Assembly: GCA_003339415.1 (NCBI GenBank)
Contig: PDHQ01000137.1
Span: 1-64,000, forward strand
Direction of reading: 5' to 3'
Length of the DNA stretch: 64,000 bases
From: Ophiocordyceps camponoti-saundersi (nom. inval.)
Lineage: Eukaryota; Ascomycota; Sordariomycetes; Hypocreales; Ophiocordycipitaceae
Shown here one piece after another: positions 36,113 through 49,924 of this stretch (positions within the stretch are counted from its first letter, which is position 1; every line of letters starts with the position of its first letter). Both the position numbers and the translations under genes were made by a program. The notes under the pieces were generated by a model that ran no database searches, had not been told where the DNA came from, and was given only the letters and a program-made list of their open reading frames with translations.

Positions 36113-39100
36113 ATTATTATTATTTTATTAAGTCTTATTATAAGTATAGTTATTATAAAACCTTTATAGCTAAGAAATATTTTATTATTAATTATAAAAT
36201 TTACTAAGCGATATTTTTTATTAGCTTAGTTTTTTATATACTTTATATCTTTATACTTATAGCTTAAGCTTATTATTATACTTTTTATACTTAAGTAATA
36301 AGTTTATAAGCTATAATAGTAAGGCTTAATACGTTTAAAAAGTTTATAATATTTAAAATTAAAAGAGGATTCTTTATATTTTTATTAAAGGCGATAATAA
36401 GTAGCGCGATATTAATAAATATATACTAAGAGGAGTTATAAATAAAATCTAAAGTAGGAAAAGGGGTATTTTAATTATTTTAATATTTATTTATATAAAA
36501 TTATAGCTTTTAATTTAAGTATTAGTTAGTTACTTTTATATTACTTTATATTTATAAATAAAAAGCGCTATTATAATAATACTTAATATTAATTAGCTAG
36601 TTAATTTTATTAAGAGATTTAAAAATAAATAAGCTAATATTATTAGTAATTTATATATTTAATAAATTAAAAAAGAAATAAAAGTATTAGAAATAATATC
36701 TTATAAGTATTTTAGCTATATTATTCTTTTTACTTAATAATATAATTATAATTTAACTTAGCTTATAGATAAAAGCTTAGATATAATTAATTTAAAATAA
36801 TCTTTTAATATTATTTTCCTATTATAAGTAATATAGTCTTATATAAAAATTAAGATAAGTAAAAAATATAATAAACTTAAGGTTTTATCTTATAATATTT
36901 TATTCTTTTAATATTTATAAGAATTATAAATATATTAGTAATTATCTTATTTTATCTTAAGCTAGTAATTACTTTATTAAAATATTTAAATAGTTTTATT
37001 TTATTTATTAGAAGTAAAAATAGCTAGCTTATATATATTTCGAATTAAAGTAATATAAAGAAAGAATTATTTTTAATTATTTTATTTAAATACTATAAGG
37101 AAATTATTATAAAATTTAAAGTTTTAGCTTATATTTTTTTTAAAGTTAATTATACTAACTCCGCTTCTAATAAGATAAAGTTTTTTATTAAGTAAACTAA
37201 AGTAATTATAGAAATTAGGGTTAAGGCTTTAAATTTAAAGCTTTTTAAAAGAATTATTATAAGCGTCCTTTTTTCCTTTTTATAAACTTTTATAGTTAGG
37301 AGTTTAGCTATTTTATATAAAAGGGTATTAATAATAATATTAAATTAGCTAAGTTAGTATAAGAAATAAATATTAAACTAAATAAGAAAATTAGATTATT
37401 AAACTTAATAAATAAAAAGTAATTTTTTTATTATAAAATAAACTAAGGCTTTATAATTTATATTTATATTAAATTTTTAATTAAGTAATTTTAAATAAAA
37501 AATATATAAAGCTTTATAGAATAATAAAATGTTTATAATTTTAAATTAAGTATACTTATTTAGCTAAATTTATTATTTTTAAGAAAAAGCTTATAAACTT
37601 TTATATTTAATTATTTTATTATTATTAAAATATATTAATAGTAATATTTTAAAAAATATTAATTTTAAAGTATATTAAGAGTTTAAGATAAAAAAAAGTA
37701 AATACTAAGGCTTATATAGCTAACTTTTTTATTTTATTAAAAAGTTCCTTTTATTTTAATTTAAGCTTAAAAGCTATATTTTTCTTTTAAAAATAATTTA
37801 AGAGCTTAATAATAATATTAAAATAATAATAAAAAATCTAAATAAAGTTATAAAATCTTATAAATAAGTAAATAGCCTTATAATTATAAAAAATTTTAAA
37901 TTTCTAATTTTAAATTACTTATATTTTATTAAAGTTTATACTTATTCTTTAGCTTATATATAATATTATAGTAAAATAATTAATTTCTATAATATAAAAT
38001 TTTAATTTTTAAATATCTTCTTATAAGTTTACTTAATATAAATATTAAATTATTTCTTAATATTTCTCTTAATATTCCTCTTTTTCCCTATTTAAGTAAA
38101 TTAATATATTATTAATATATATATATATATAATTAAAAAGATTATAAAATTAAATATTATTAAAATTTCAAAATTAAGTAAGCTTTATTTTTAAGCTAAA
38201 TAGGAAAATAAGCTAGTAAAATATATTAAACTTTATATAAAAAGCTATAAGGTGTTTAAAATTAAAGTTAAAATAAAGATAATAATATACTTAAATAATA
38301 TTAATTTTTAAAAACTATTTTACTTTTTAATAGCTAAATATTATATTTTCTAAAAAAAAGTAAGTAAGATTTTACTTTTTAAATAATTATTTATTTATTA
38401 GTAATTAATATAAAAGCGCTAAGCTATTAAATATACCTTTAGCGTAAAGAAAATAAAAGCGGTATAAAAACTAATATATAGCTTAATAAACTTAATTTTA
38501 AATAAATAATTAATAGTTTCCTTTTCTAAGGGTAAGTATTTTATAAATATTTTATAAAAAAAAGCTTTATTAAATTTAAAAGCTTTCTAAGTTTTAAAAT
38601 AATATTATAACTAATTTAAGAGCTAGTAAAAATATAAGCTTTTTTCTTCTTAAAAATTCTTTTAAAATATATAAAAGCTAGGGGAAATATATTATATATA
38701 TAAGTAATATATTTAAGCTTTTATTTTTAAGAAAATAAGATTTCTTATCTTATATATATATAGCTAGCTAAGCTTAACTTTATAGTAATAATTAAATTAT
38801 TATTATTTCTTAGTTTTATAAAAATTATAAAAATTAATAAGGTTATTTTTTTATTATATATAATAAAAGTTTTATTATACTTAGTAAATAAGTTATTTTT
38901 TAAAATATCTTAATTTATATTATTAGTTTTTTAATCACTTTAAGTTAAAGTTTAAGCTAGCTTTTTTTTATAAGTTATATAAAGTCTTTTTTCTTTTATA
39001 ATTAATAAAAAATTTAATATTTACGCCTATTTTAATAAAAAAAGCGGTTTTAACGTTTAGTATTTATTTAAATAGCGGAATTTAAATTTCTAATAAAAAG

Positions 39101-40454
39101 GGGCTTTTTTAATAATAAGATTAAGGGTAAGTATTTAATAAAGGCAGGTAATTTATTTAGCTAAACTAGCTTCTAAGCTATATAATTAAATAATAACCTT
39201 TTTTTAACTATTTAAAATAAGCTAATAAAAACGTTTTAAATATAGTTAGTTATTTAATAAATTTCTAAGAAAAATATTATTTATTAATTATTAAGGTAAT
39301 AATTAAATGTTTATAAACTAAGCTAGCTTAATAGCTTTTAAAATTATTTTTATTTTTCGAAGTTAATTAACTTTAAAGTTTTATAATTTTTATTTTTAAT
39401 TATATTATCTTTATATATTATTTTTATTATATAATAATATTAGCTATATTTTATAAAAAAGTAGCTATAGTTATAATTTAGTTTTTACTAAAATTTTATT
39501 TTACTATAAAGTTTAGTCTTTTTAAAATAAAATTAAATAAATAATAATAAGCTTAACGCTTAAATATTTTACTACTTATTTTATAAAATAATAACTAACT
39601 AAAAAATAAATATTTATATTAATATTATATAAAGTAAAAATATAAAGAGTAATATTATTAACTTAAACTTAACTATTAATAATAAATAATTTTTTTATTT
39701 TTTATTCTATATATAATATTATTAAGATTATTAAGAAGTTTTATAATTATTTTACTTTTTTCTTATATTAAAATTATTTAATTAAATAAAGTTAAGTAAA
39801 AGCGTTTAAACTTTAAAAACTTTCTTTATTTTTTATTAATTAAAGTAATAATTAGCTATATAGCTTTTTTTTATAAATAAAATAAATATTATTTTTAAAT
39901 AAACTTTCTTTTTATTTTTATTTAAAAGTTAACTTTTTTAATATAAAGTTATAATTATAATTTTAATCTTTTTTTATATAATTAAAATAATTTTATTATC
40001 TTAGTAAGCTTTTTATATAGCTTTTTAATAAGTAAATTCCCTTTTTAGTAAAATATAGCGTTTTTTATATATCTATAAAATTCCTTATATATTATATATA
40101 AGTTTTTAGCTTTTATAAGAAAGCTTAAGTTAAAATTAATAAGTAAATAATTTATTTATATATATATTATTAAAGCTAAAATAATTTAAGTTTTAACTAT
40201 AAAATAACTAAACTTAATAAGGAATTTTTAAATTTTTTACTTATTAGTTAAGGAGAAGTTTAGTTTATAAAGCTAGTTTATAGCTTTAATAAACTTATTT
40301 AAATTTCTAAAAGCAGACTCTTAATATTAAACTATTTTAGCTAATTTAAAAAAAAAGCGTTTTTCTAAATTATACTAAGTTTTTAAAAATTTATAATTTT
40401 TTCCTTTTAAAATATAAAATAAAATATTTATCCTAGCTTATTTATTATAAAAAA
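36113..40454. other. Very AT-rich region, no gene recognised
   Basis: About 4.3 kb of strongly AT-dominated DNA with few CpG. I see no readable domain on either strand. One segment (39360-39532) recurs at 47647-47816. A gene-free RIP-degraded element of unknown type is the most likely content. Confidence 0.5.
39360..39532 (+). repeat. R4 repeat, copy 1
   Basis: About 170 bp similar to 47647-47816 in the same orientation. The two copies lie on either side of Gypsy-1, though not next to it. Confidence 0.7.
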
Positions 40455-40702
40455 TATAAAGGTCCTGCACTCCTTAATATTTATAAGAAGCTAACTCTAT
40501 TAATATAAAATAACTTAAGAAATTTTAAAGTATATATAGTATATATACTTAGGGTTATAGTTTATATATAGCCCGCGCCTATCCCGCGCGCGGCGCTAAC
40601 TAATCGTATATACCTATATATACCCCGCGCCTATTATATACGCGGACTTAACTAAGCACCCCTTATATAACTTAGCTATTTAAGCGTAGCCTAAATCCTT
40701 TA
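40455..40702 (-). repeat. Gypsy-1 3' LTR
   Basis: About 248 bp, starts TATAAAGGTC (from TGTAAAGGTC) and ends near AATCCTTTATA. G+C-rich centre with GCGCGCGGCGC and CCCGCGCC. Keeps one TGCA near 40466. Confidence 0.9.
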
Positions 40703-41572
40703 TATACCTTATTATTTTAGGAAAAGAGTATTTCCGGCCGCGGTATATATATATATAAGGTATAAGTTAAAATACCTCTTATATAGAAAATTTTTCTTCC
40801 TCCTTTTTTTTTTCTTAAGCTAGTTATATTATTTTCCTTTACTAAGTAAATATTTCCTTAAGCTTTATATTTTATCACTCCGCTATTATATTCCTATAAT
40901 TCTTTTTTCTATTATTATTATTATCTAAGCTTTTTATAGCTATTTATTCTTTTTTTTTATTATTATTATTTAAGCTCTCTATATTTATTAAGTTATTATA
41001 TTACCGCCTTAATATATTATCTAATTAGCTATAGTTACCGCTTTACGTAAGAAGCGGCTACGCTATAAAAAGGGATTTAAATAATAAAAATATCGCTATA
41101 TTATAAAAGGTAGAATACTTATATACTCCCTATATTTAGGATTTTTATATTAGCTATAATATTAATTACTAACGCGGTTATAAGATAGCTTATAAGGCGT
41201 ATAGGTAATAGTAAAAATAGTACCTTTAGGAAAAATACCTTTTTATTATAGATATATATTTATAGCAGGCTATTTATAATTTATAAATAATAGTTAGGGA
41301 AAGATAAGCTATTACTTTACTTACTCGCCCCCGCGCTAAAAAAGTACCTAGCTAGCGCGCTTAGCTTATATTAAAGTTTCTTACTTATATTAATTACTTA
41401 TAAATTATATTAGCTATTACTTATATTATACCGCGCTTAGTAACTAATTTTTACGCTCCTTTTATGTTTAAGTAATAATAATCTTTTACGCTTATCCCCG
41501 CTACTAATAATATAATTACTATATCCGCCTTCTATACTTTAATTTATAATATATTTTTAGCGATAATATAAT

Positions 41573-41574
<2 letters not shown>

Positions 41575-41607
<33 letters not shown>
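41575..41607 (+). repeat. (TAA)11 microsatellite
   Basis: Eleven perfect TAA units in the 3' non-coding part of Gypsy-1. Confidence 0.95.
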
Positions 41608-41999
41608 GGCGCCCTTACTATTAGCTTTAACTTTTTTATTTTACGGTATAAAGCGTTTTTTTAATAATAAAAAGAATAATAGTAATAAATTCTTAAGTAA
41701 TAGCGGGATAAGCGGGCTATTTAGATCGTAAACTACTAAGTAGATATTAATATATAAAAACGGGAGAATAAAAAAAAGAATAATATCTCTTATTAAATAG
41801 TTATAGCGCTAATTAATTTATATAATATATTAAGCTTACTTATTACCTTACTATATATTATTTTTACTAACTTATATATATTACTTAGCTTTTAGTTACC
41901 TAGCGCTTATATACGGTACTTATTCTCCCCCCTTACTATATATTAATAAAGTAAGTTTATATTAGCGCCCGCGCGCGGCGCGCGTAGCCTAGGAATAAA

Positions 42000-44900
42000 A
42001 TAAGTAAAACTCCCGCTATTAGTATTATATTAAATATTCTCCTAGTTTTAAGGTATACTCTCCCCCGCTTAAAGATATATTTATTATAAGTTAATATTAA
42101 CGCTAAGCTATAGCTAGCGCTATAATAATCTCCTAAGTTACTTAATTATAATAAAAGATTATAAAAAGAAAGCGGAGAAAATAAATATTAGCTTAAAGCT
42201 AATATAAAAAAGGAGAAGGAGTAAGTAAATAAAAAATAAAAGGGAATAAGGGGTAGGGGGGTAATATTATATTTATATAATAAAAAAAGAAAGTTACTTA
42301 AGGGGGATAGCTAGCTATAAAAAGCGCTTAAATAAGTATATAATTAAGTTTACCTTAAGCTATTATAAAAATATATATTCTTTTATATAAACTTAAAATA
42401 GTTTAGTATTATATAACGTTTAAGGCTATTAACTAGCTTTTAAGTTAAAATAATATAACCTTTCTATTTTACGAAAATAAGTTAATAAGGTATCCCGCCT
42501 TATAAGCGCTAACTTTTAGTATTTTTTATAGTAAGGATTTCCTTAACCTTATACTTATTAAAAGATAAGTTATTATAAGAAAAATAAAAGAGGGAATCTA
42601 GCTAGGAGTTAGTAAATAATTAGAATAATAGAAAGTTATTAGTAATATACTTAATAAGGTTAATATAAAAGGTAAAGTAAATACTAAGTGATATATTAAG
42701 AGTAATAGTAAGCAGTATTAATATAGCTATTATTTTATATTTACCCTTAAAGTAATTAAGCTTTTAAGATAAATAGTTAAACTATATATAAGTAAAGTTA
42801 AGCTATATAAAATTACTAATTTAAAACTATTCCGCGGGTTAGCGAGACTTATTTAAAGAGTCTTATTACCGCTACTAAGCTTAGGTAATAGAGGCTTATA
42901 TTAGTTTAACGCTATTATAAAGGAAATAAGTAAATACTATAGCTTAGCTTTTTAAGGAAAAGATAAGGGCGGCCGCCTCTACTAGCTAGTTAAGAAAAAT
43001 AATATTAAAGCTATAAAATAAATAGTTAAGACTAATACTTATTATAAATAAGTTTTAATTATTTAAAGTAAGCTAGTAAGTAAGTAAGTAGCGTAGCTAG
43101 TTAAATTATAAAAAAAAGATTATATAATAAAGAATAGCTTATATTTTTTAGTTTATATATTTTTTACTCTTATTAGTTTAAGGGTAATATATTATAAAAA
43201 GTAGCTTATTAACCTTAGTAAGATAGTAAAAAATAAACTAAAAATAGCTTATTTAATTAAAATTATAATTAGAAATTAACTTATAAGAAAAGCTATAAAA
43301 TTACTACTAATATTAAATAAAGCGCTTAATATATTACTTAATATTTATAAATATTATAACTTTAAGCTAAATATATTTTAATAGGCGATTTATAATAATT
43401 ATTAGGAAATAAGGCTAGGATTTTAAGGCGGCGGGTAGCTTAGTTATAAAGTTTATAAAGAGAGTTATCTAAAACTATTTAGGAGAAGGTAGTAGCTAAA
43501 ATAACCCTTAATAGCGCTAATAATTAAGGTAGTTTTTATAATAGTAATAGTTATAAATAAAATATACTATATTTATAAATATATTATTTTAGTAAAACTT
43601 ATATTAAAGAAATATAAAAGTAATATTCTTATTAAAGTATTTTACTATAAGGGAATTATAAATTTATTAAATAAGTATAATAGTTAAGGGTTCTTACTTA
43701 GGAACTTAAAAATAGCTTTAGAATTATAGCTATTTATAAGTAAAAATAAAATAGTTTATAACTTACTTATAAGTACCCGCTTTTAGCAGAAATTTCTAAG
43801 CGCTTAACTAAACTACTTAATAGCGTATATAATAAAAGGAATTAGTATAAAAAGCTTTTAACTAAAAGTTTTATAAGGTCTTATTATAAAAAAAGGCTAG
43901 GGCGTCCTAAGTAAGAGGTATAGCTATAAAAAACTAAGATAAAGCTAAGCTAAATTAAACTAGCTATAACTTAAAAGAGTAGATAAATATAAGCTATATA
44001 ATTTAACTAAAGCGCTTCTCTATCCCGCGGCGATCCTATTCTCGCTAGGAGAGTATATCGGGCTATAATACTTACGCGCTAAGATAGTATTAGAGGCGGA
44101 AATTAAAAAGGGCGAGCGTTTTAGCTTAATATGCTTAATATTTTATTATAGCCTTAAGCGTAGTAAAATACTCTAAAGCCTTATAATTTATAAAAATAAA
44201 AAATAGCTAGGTAATTTTACGTAACTTAGTAAACTACGCTTTAAGGTAAAAAATAATAGTAAAAAGTTTTTTATTATAAATTATATAGTTTTATTTTATA
44301 AGTAATAATTTCTTAAAATAATATATTATAAGCTAAAAGATATAATCTAAGCTAAATTAGGAAAAGTACCTACTAATAGCCTTATTAAAATAGTTAGCTT
44401 TAATAATAATATTATAATTTAGATTTTACTAAGCGAGGATAGGGGTAAAGATAAATATAAACTTAAGTATATTAAAAATAAGCTAATATTAATTAGTTTA
44501 ATAGAAATATACGCCGCGTTTCGTAAGCTTAACTAAGGGGGCTATAAAGTTTAAAAAATAAGGTATAAAGTTATAATAAAAGTTAGCGAACTTAAGAAAA
44601 CTACGCACGCTTTAGATATAAGTTAGCGCCTTTTATTTTAAAATAGTAAAAATTTTAGTAAAGTCCGGCTATATTTCTTTACTAGCGTAGATAATAAACC
44701 TTAAGTACTTAACCTTATAAATAGTAAAGTTATATTTATTAAAATTAAGGAAAAGCTTAGCTTAATAAAAATATAAAAATATAATATATATTTTATATTA
44801 ATAATTAGAATAGGAACCTTTTAAATAAATAAGGATATTATCTAAGTATATTATAATAAAGTCCCTTAAAAAGTTACTAAAAGTAATATTAATATAACGC

Positions 44901-46950
44901 TAAAATATAGTAAGCGCTTTTATAAAGCTAAAAAAGTAAATAAGGTATTCGAATAAACTAAACTAGGTATAAAAAACTATAAGGTATTCTTTACCTTTTA
45001 TAATATAAAGCTTATAAAAAGTAATATAAATATTAAGTTTCGTAAACTAATAAGTACTTAAAAGGCTATAGAGTATTTTTTTAATAAGTAAGAGGGGATA
45101 ATAATCTTACTCCGTTACCTTATTTAAAGCGAGATAATCGATATAAAAGCGCTACCCGCCTCTTAGCTTTTTTATAAGTAAGATAAGGGCGGCTACGGAT
45201 AATAAGCTAGCGTAAATCTATCCTTTATCTATTAAGTTAGTAATTTATTTCCGAACTTTAAGGAGATACTTATAAGGTATATTATAAAATAAGCCTTAAG
45301 GTAAAAAGGGTAAAAAACTATTAAGTTCCTAGTAAAGTTAGATATAGTAATTATAATTATTATAATAAGGGTATAAAACGCTAGCTTTCTCCTTATTAAA
45401 TAAGTTAGTAAAATCTAATACTTTAAAAAATAAAAAGAGGCTTATAATTAAGGTAAAAATTATAATATATAAAATATAAAAAATATCTTATAAGCTAATA
45501 GCGAGGAATTAGTAACTAATATATTACTAAGATTTATAGCGGATAAGGGCTATAAAAATAAAGCTAAGGATAGCTATAATAAAGTAAGTAACTTACTAAG
45601 ATTCGGAGTATAAGATAACTAATCTGCTAATAAAATAAACTATAACTTCCTACTTATTAGGATATAGCGAGATATTATTACGTATTATTTAAAATAAGCT
45701 AAAAATTAAGTTTTAAGTAAAGCTTAGAATTATATACGCTATTATAAGTAATTATTAGCTATTAAGATTAGCTATAAAGCGGATAAGGTAGCGGATAGAT
45801 AAGTATAGCTTAAAATATATATATTATTAGTAATATATTTATATAATAATATAAATTACTTATAAGTAAGAGAGAGGAATTTACTTAAGCTAATAGTATT
45901 ATATAAAAGATTTACTTATAATAGCGTAATAATTATAGCTACTATTTATTTATATAATAATAAAAAAAGTAAAATTTATAAATATAAAAAGAAAAAGGGG
46001 AGGTAAGTTTATATTTTAATTAATATTTATAAAGTAGTTATTTAATATTTTATAAGTAATATTACTGCGAGAGTCCTCCCCTTATAAGAGACTTAATATA
46101 AGGGGGATTTATTTCCTTAGTCCGAGGCGGGGTTTTTCTCCTTTTTTATAGTATTTACGAAGTAGACTAAAAAAGCTAATAGGGGAGGATTAAGCTTATA
46201 CTCACGCGAGAAATAGCCGGTACCGCTATAGCGGAGGTAATAGCCCTTAGCGCGCTATTTTATAATCTTATTACTATTAGCCTTAGTTACCTAATAATAA
46301 GTCTTACTATTATAGCTATTTTAGCCTTAAAAAGGGGGGCTACTATATTTACTAAAGCGCGGCTAGGTGCTAGCTTAATATATATTAGTTATTAGGGTAT
46401 CCTAAGATAGCTTAAAAGCGGAAAGTAAAGGCGTCTAGCTTTTATTTTTAAGGTAAAAAAACTTAATATTTATAATAATAATATAGATTTTAGTAATAGC
46501 GATAATATACTTAGTTAGGGGAATATTACGCTTTATATAATATTAGTAAAAAGCTAATATAAGAGTATAATAAAGGTATATAATTTTAATTTTATTAGCT
46601 TATTTAGTATTATTTACTAAAGTAAGCTTAGCTTTAAAGCGGATAAGGAAATTAGAGAAGGACTTAGAAGCGCCTTATATAAGGTATTTAAGCTTTATTA
46701 TAGCTATCTAATACTAGTATAAGTTAGTAAATATAATATTAAAGTAACTTAGGAAATAGTTAAGGTTATACTTATACTTAGTATTTTATTTAAAAAATAA
46801 GGCTACCTTAGCTTAAATTATAAGAAATAAGTATTAATATAGAAATACTTATTAGTTATAAGCGGTATTAATAAAGGCTTAGTCCGCTTATAGCTTATAA
46901 GATATAAAAAAGCGCTATATTAAAAAGAGGTTCTTATCGCTATTAAATAG
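42000..46950 (-). pseudogene. Gypsy-1 gag-pol, disabled (clear reverse transcriptase)
   Basis: Former Ty3/gypsy polyprotein. On the - strand the RT reads ...GG.RFYIDYLALNKVT... (45121-45160), ...FTKLNIY... (about 45045), ...FEYL...F.F..A...F.RYIN... (about 44950-44880) and the catalytic box Tyr-Leu-Asp-Asn-Ile at 44834-44848 (from YLDDI), the standard gypsy RT order. Upstream, about 46950-46000 is the Gag side and is shared with the truncated copy at 52600-54040. Downstream to about 42000 should be RNase H and integrase. Q/W-type stops throughout; limits are approximate. Confidence 0.85.
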
Positions 46951-47129
46951 TAATCTAAGAGGTAGCAGCTTATAGTAAGGTTACGATTATTATTACTTAA
47001 GGAGCTATATAGATTAATACTATTAGCGTATAAGGCTTTAAAGCTCCGCGATAATAGCTTACTATTTTAAAAGCTAGGCGATAATAGCTTATTAAGTATT
47101 AAGGTTATTTATAGTTAAAGTTATTTTAC

Positions 47130-47379
47130 TATAAAGGTCTTATACTCCTTAATATCTATAAGAAGCTAACTTTATTAATATAGAATAATTTAAGAGGTTC
47201 TAAGGTATATATAGTATATATATTTAGGGTTATAGTTTATATATAGCCCGCGCCTATCCTACGCGCGGCGCTAACTAATTATATATACTTATATATACCC
47301 CGCGCCTATTATACGCGCGGACTTAACTAAGCACCCCTTACGTAACTTAGCTATTCGGGCGTAGCCCGAATTCCTTATA
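47130..47379 (-). repeat. Gypsy-1 5' LTR (250 bp)
   Basis: Same length as the solo LTR at 30193-30442. Starts TATAAAGGTC and ends TTCCTTATA. Transcription of the element would start here and run leftwards. Confidence 0.92.
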
Positions 47380-47994
47380 AAAAATTATTTTATCGGATTT
47401 TATTTTATTTTTTAAGTTTATAAGAAAAGCGTTAAAATCTTCCTTCTTATTTAAAAACTTACTTATTTCCTTATAATAAACTTTTATAATATTTAAATAA
47501 AAAGAGTTTAGCTATTTTATTAAGGTAATTAATATAAAAGTATCTTAAGTAGCTTTTTTAATTAAAATAAATATTTATTTACTTATTTTAAATATAATTA
47601 ATATTTCTTAATAATTTTTTTTATATTTAAGTTTTAATTTTTTAAAGTTAATTAACTTTAAAGTTTTATAATATATACTTATAATTATGTTATCTTTATA
47701 TATTATTTTTATTATATAGTAATATTAGCTATATTTTATAAAAAGGTAACTATAGTTATAATTTAGTTTTTGCTAGAATTTTATTTTATTATAAAGTTTA
47801 GTATTTTTAAAATAAATTTCTTTAATTACTTAAAAGTTTAGTTAAAGGCTTTAACTATATATTTTAAAGCTAATTATAATTTAAGTTATATATAAAATCT
47901 TTTTTATTTTATATAAAGATATAAAAATTAAGTATATATTATTTAATTACTTACTAATAAAAAAGGCTTAAAATAATATTATAATTGAAAAATA
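47380..47994. other. AT-rich DNA with R4 copy
   Basis: No gene recognised. Contains R4 copy 2 at 47647-47816, which keeps a few TpG sites (ATTATGTTATC, TTTTTGCTAG) that are TpA in copy 1. Confidence 0.5.
47647..47816 (+). repeat. R4 repeat, copy 2
   Basis: Similar to 39360-39532. Confidence 0.7.
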
Positions 47995-48565
47995 TACTAA
48001 GTAAATAGTAATATTAATATTATAAATAAAAATTCTAAGCTAAGGAGAAAAGAAAAAAAGAAAAACTCTTATAAGCGAAATCTTAGTAAAATATATAAAA
48101 GTATATACTAAGAAGTATAAAAGAGGGTATAGTAAAATCCTAATAAAAAAGCGATTATATTTCTTAGTAATTTCTTTTAAAGTTTTTTTATATAATTTTA
48201 TAATAAGATTTTTAAAAGTTATATAATAAAGTATAGTTAAAAGTTTTTAAAAATTATTATAAAATATTTAAAGGAAAACCTTATAAGTGCTAGCGTAACT
48301 AGTATATAATATTAAAAATAATAAAAATTTACTTAATTAAGTTAGCTTATTTTTATATTTAAAGTAAAATATAATTATTCTATTTTTATTAAAAAGCTAT
48401 TTTATTATTAATATAGCTTTATACTTTAAAGCTATATTTATTACTTATAAAATCTTTTATAAAGTAAATTATAAAATATTAATATTAATTATAACTTTTT
48501 TTATAAATATAATAATTTCTTTATTAAAGTAATTAAAAATAAGTTTAATTATTATATATCTAATT
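47995..48565 (+). repeat. R3 repeat, complete copy
   Basis: Both halves adjacent: 47995-48312 matches 19295-19632, and 48315-48565 matches 34780-35050. The other two places hold one half each, directly after the ends of blocks A and B. Confidence 0.75.
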
Positions 48566-48579
48566 TTTTATATATTCTA

Positions 48580-49905
48580 TAAACTTTATACTTATAGTAA
48601 TATTAATACGGACTTTTTATTTTTATATTATAAGCAGACTCTGCTTTTTTTATTACCTTATAGTAATAGCTAGCTACGCTTAAAGTAACTTTAAAAAAGA
48701 GAGTAATATTATATAAGTTAATTATAATTATAAAAAATTTTTATTTAAAATATAACTTTACTTTAAATTATAATAATTTTAAACTTAAGGGTTTATTATA
48801 TTTATTACCTTATTAAAAGCTAAGATAAATATTAATAAGATTATTTTAGAAAATATTTTTATTTTTATATAAGTAATTATTAAATAAGTAGCGAAGTTTA
48901 AAAAGGTTTAGGGAGGCGCCCTCTTTACTTTAACTTTATTAATTATTAATATCTTTTTAGCTATTATAGCTATAATTTCCTTTCTTTTTTATAACTTTAA
49001 AAGAAGCGGAACTCCTTTTATATAAGCTATAATTATAGCTAAAATATTAAAAAAGATTATTAAAAAATAAGTTTTTAGGTAATATAAATAATAGCTTATA
49101 ATTTACTTTAATTTTATCGCTATTTTATTTTAAATTTAAGGCCTTAAAATAATTATAATAAATATTAATTATAAACTTTATAAATAAAGCTAAGCTTTTA
49201 TAATAAAGAAATTACTTAAGAATAATAATATAATAGTATTTTAAAATATTATTTATAAGCTTTAATTTAATTTAAAATAGCTTTATATTATTTTTAGAGA
49301 AAAATTATATTTAATTAATAAAGGTTATATTTTTATTATAAAAAAAGTATTAGCGTAAGCCTTATAATAAAGCGGTAAAAAAACTTTTTAGAAAAAGATT
49401 AAATTATTAAATAAGGTTTTAATAATATAATTATATATAAAAAGATATTATTCTAAGATTTAGTAAAATTTTTAATAATTATTATTAATAATATAGTAAA
49501 TATAAATTAAATTTATAATAAAAGCTTAATAATATAAGTAAAGATTTTTAATATTAAATTATATATATTAAAAGTCTAACCTTAATAATATTTTAAATAT
49601 TATTAATTTAAATATATTACTAAATATTATTTAATAAAGCTATAATATAATAAATATATTTTTATTTTATATATAAAAAGTAAGTTTATTTACCTTATAG
49701 CTTATAAGAAAAAATTATATTATTATTTTTTTTATTAAAAGTTTTACCTTAAGTAAAATTAACTTTATTTTAAAATAAAAATAATATAAGATTAGGTAAA
49801 AAATATATATATTACCTAACCTTAAAAGTTTATAAATTTAAACTTTATATATATTACTTTTTTTTAGCGCTAACTAGAAACTAATAATAGCTAAAGGTAA
49901 GAATT
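48580..49905 (-). repeat. R1 core, inverted copy
   Basis: Reverse complement of the R1 core. Directly followed by another R1 copy in the same orientation at 49925, forming a head-to-tail pair. The R1 frame would be on the + strand here, heavily interrupted. Confidence 0.8.
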
Positions 49906-49924
49906 ATAGCTATATATATTCTAC

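Larger units (their letters stand above)
40455..47379 (-). mobile_element. Gypsy-1: Ty3/gypsy LTR retrotransposon, RIP-inactivated
   Basis: About 6.9 kb between two LTRs of about 250 bp in the same orientation (40455-40702 and 47130-47379). Coding is on the - strand. Reverse transcriptase is clear at about 45260-44820. Since about 4 kb follow RT on the - strand, RNase H and integrase should lie at about 44600-42500 as in gypsy elements, but their motifs were not resolved. Flanks are both A-rich (AAAAA), so a 5-bp duplication is possible but not informative. Related copies: the solo LTR at 30193 and the truncated inverted copy at 52349. Confidence 0.92.

Noticed and set aside
40455..47379. A perfect 5-bp target duplication (AAAAA) for Gypsy-1
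   Set aside because: Both flanks are A-rich, so the match could be chance and the LTR ends are uncertain by a base or two; not listed as a feature.
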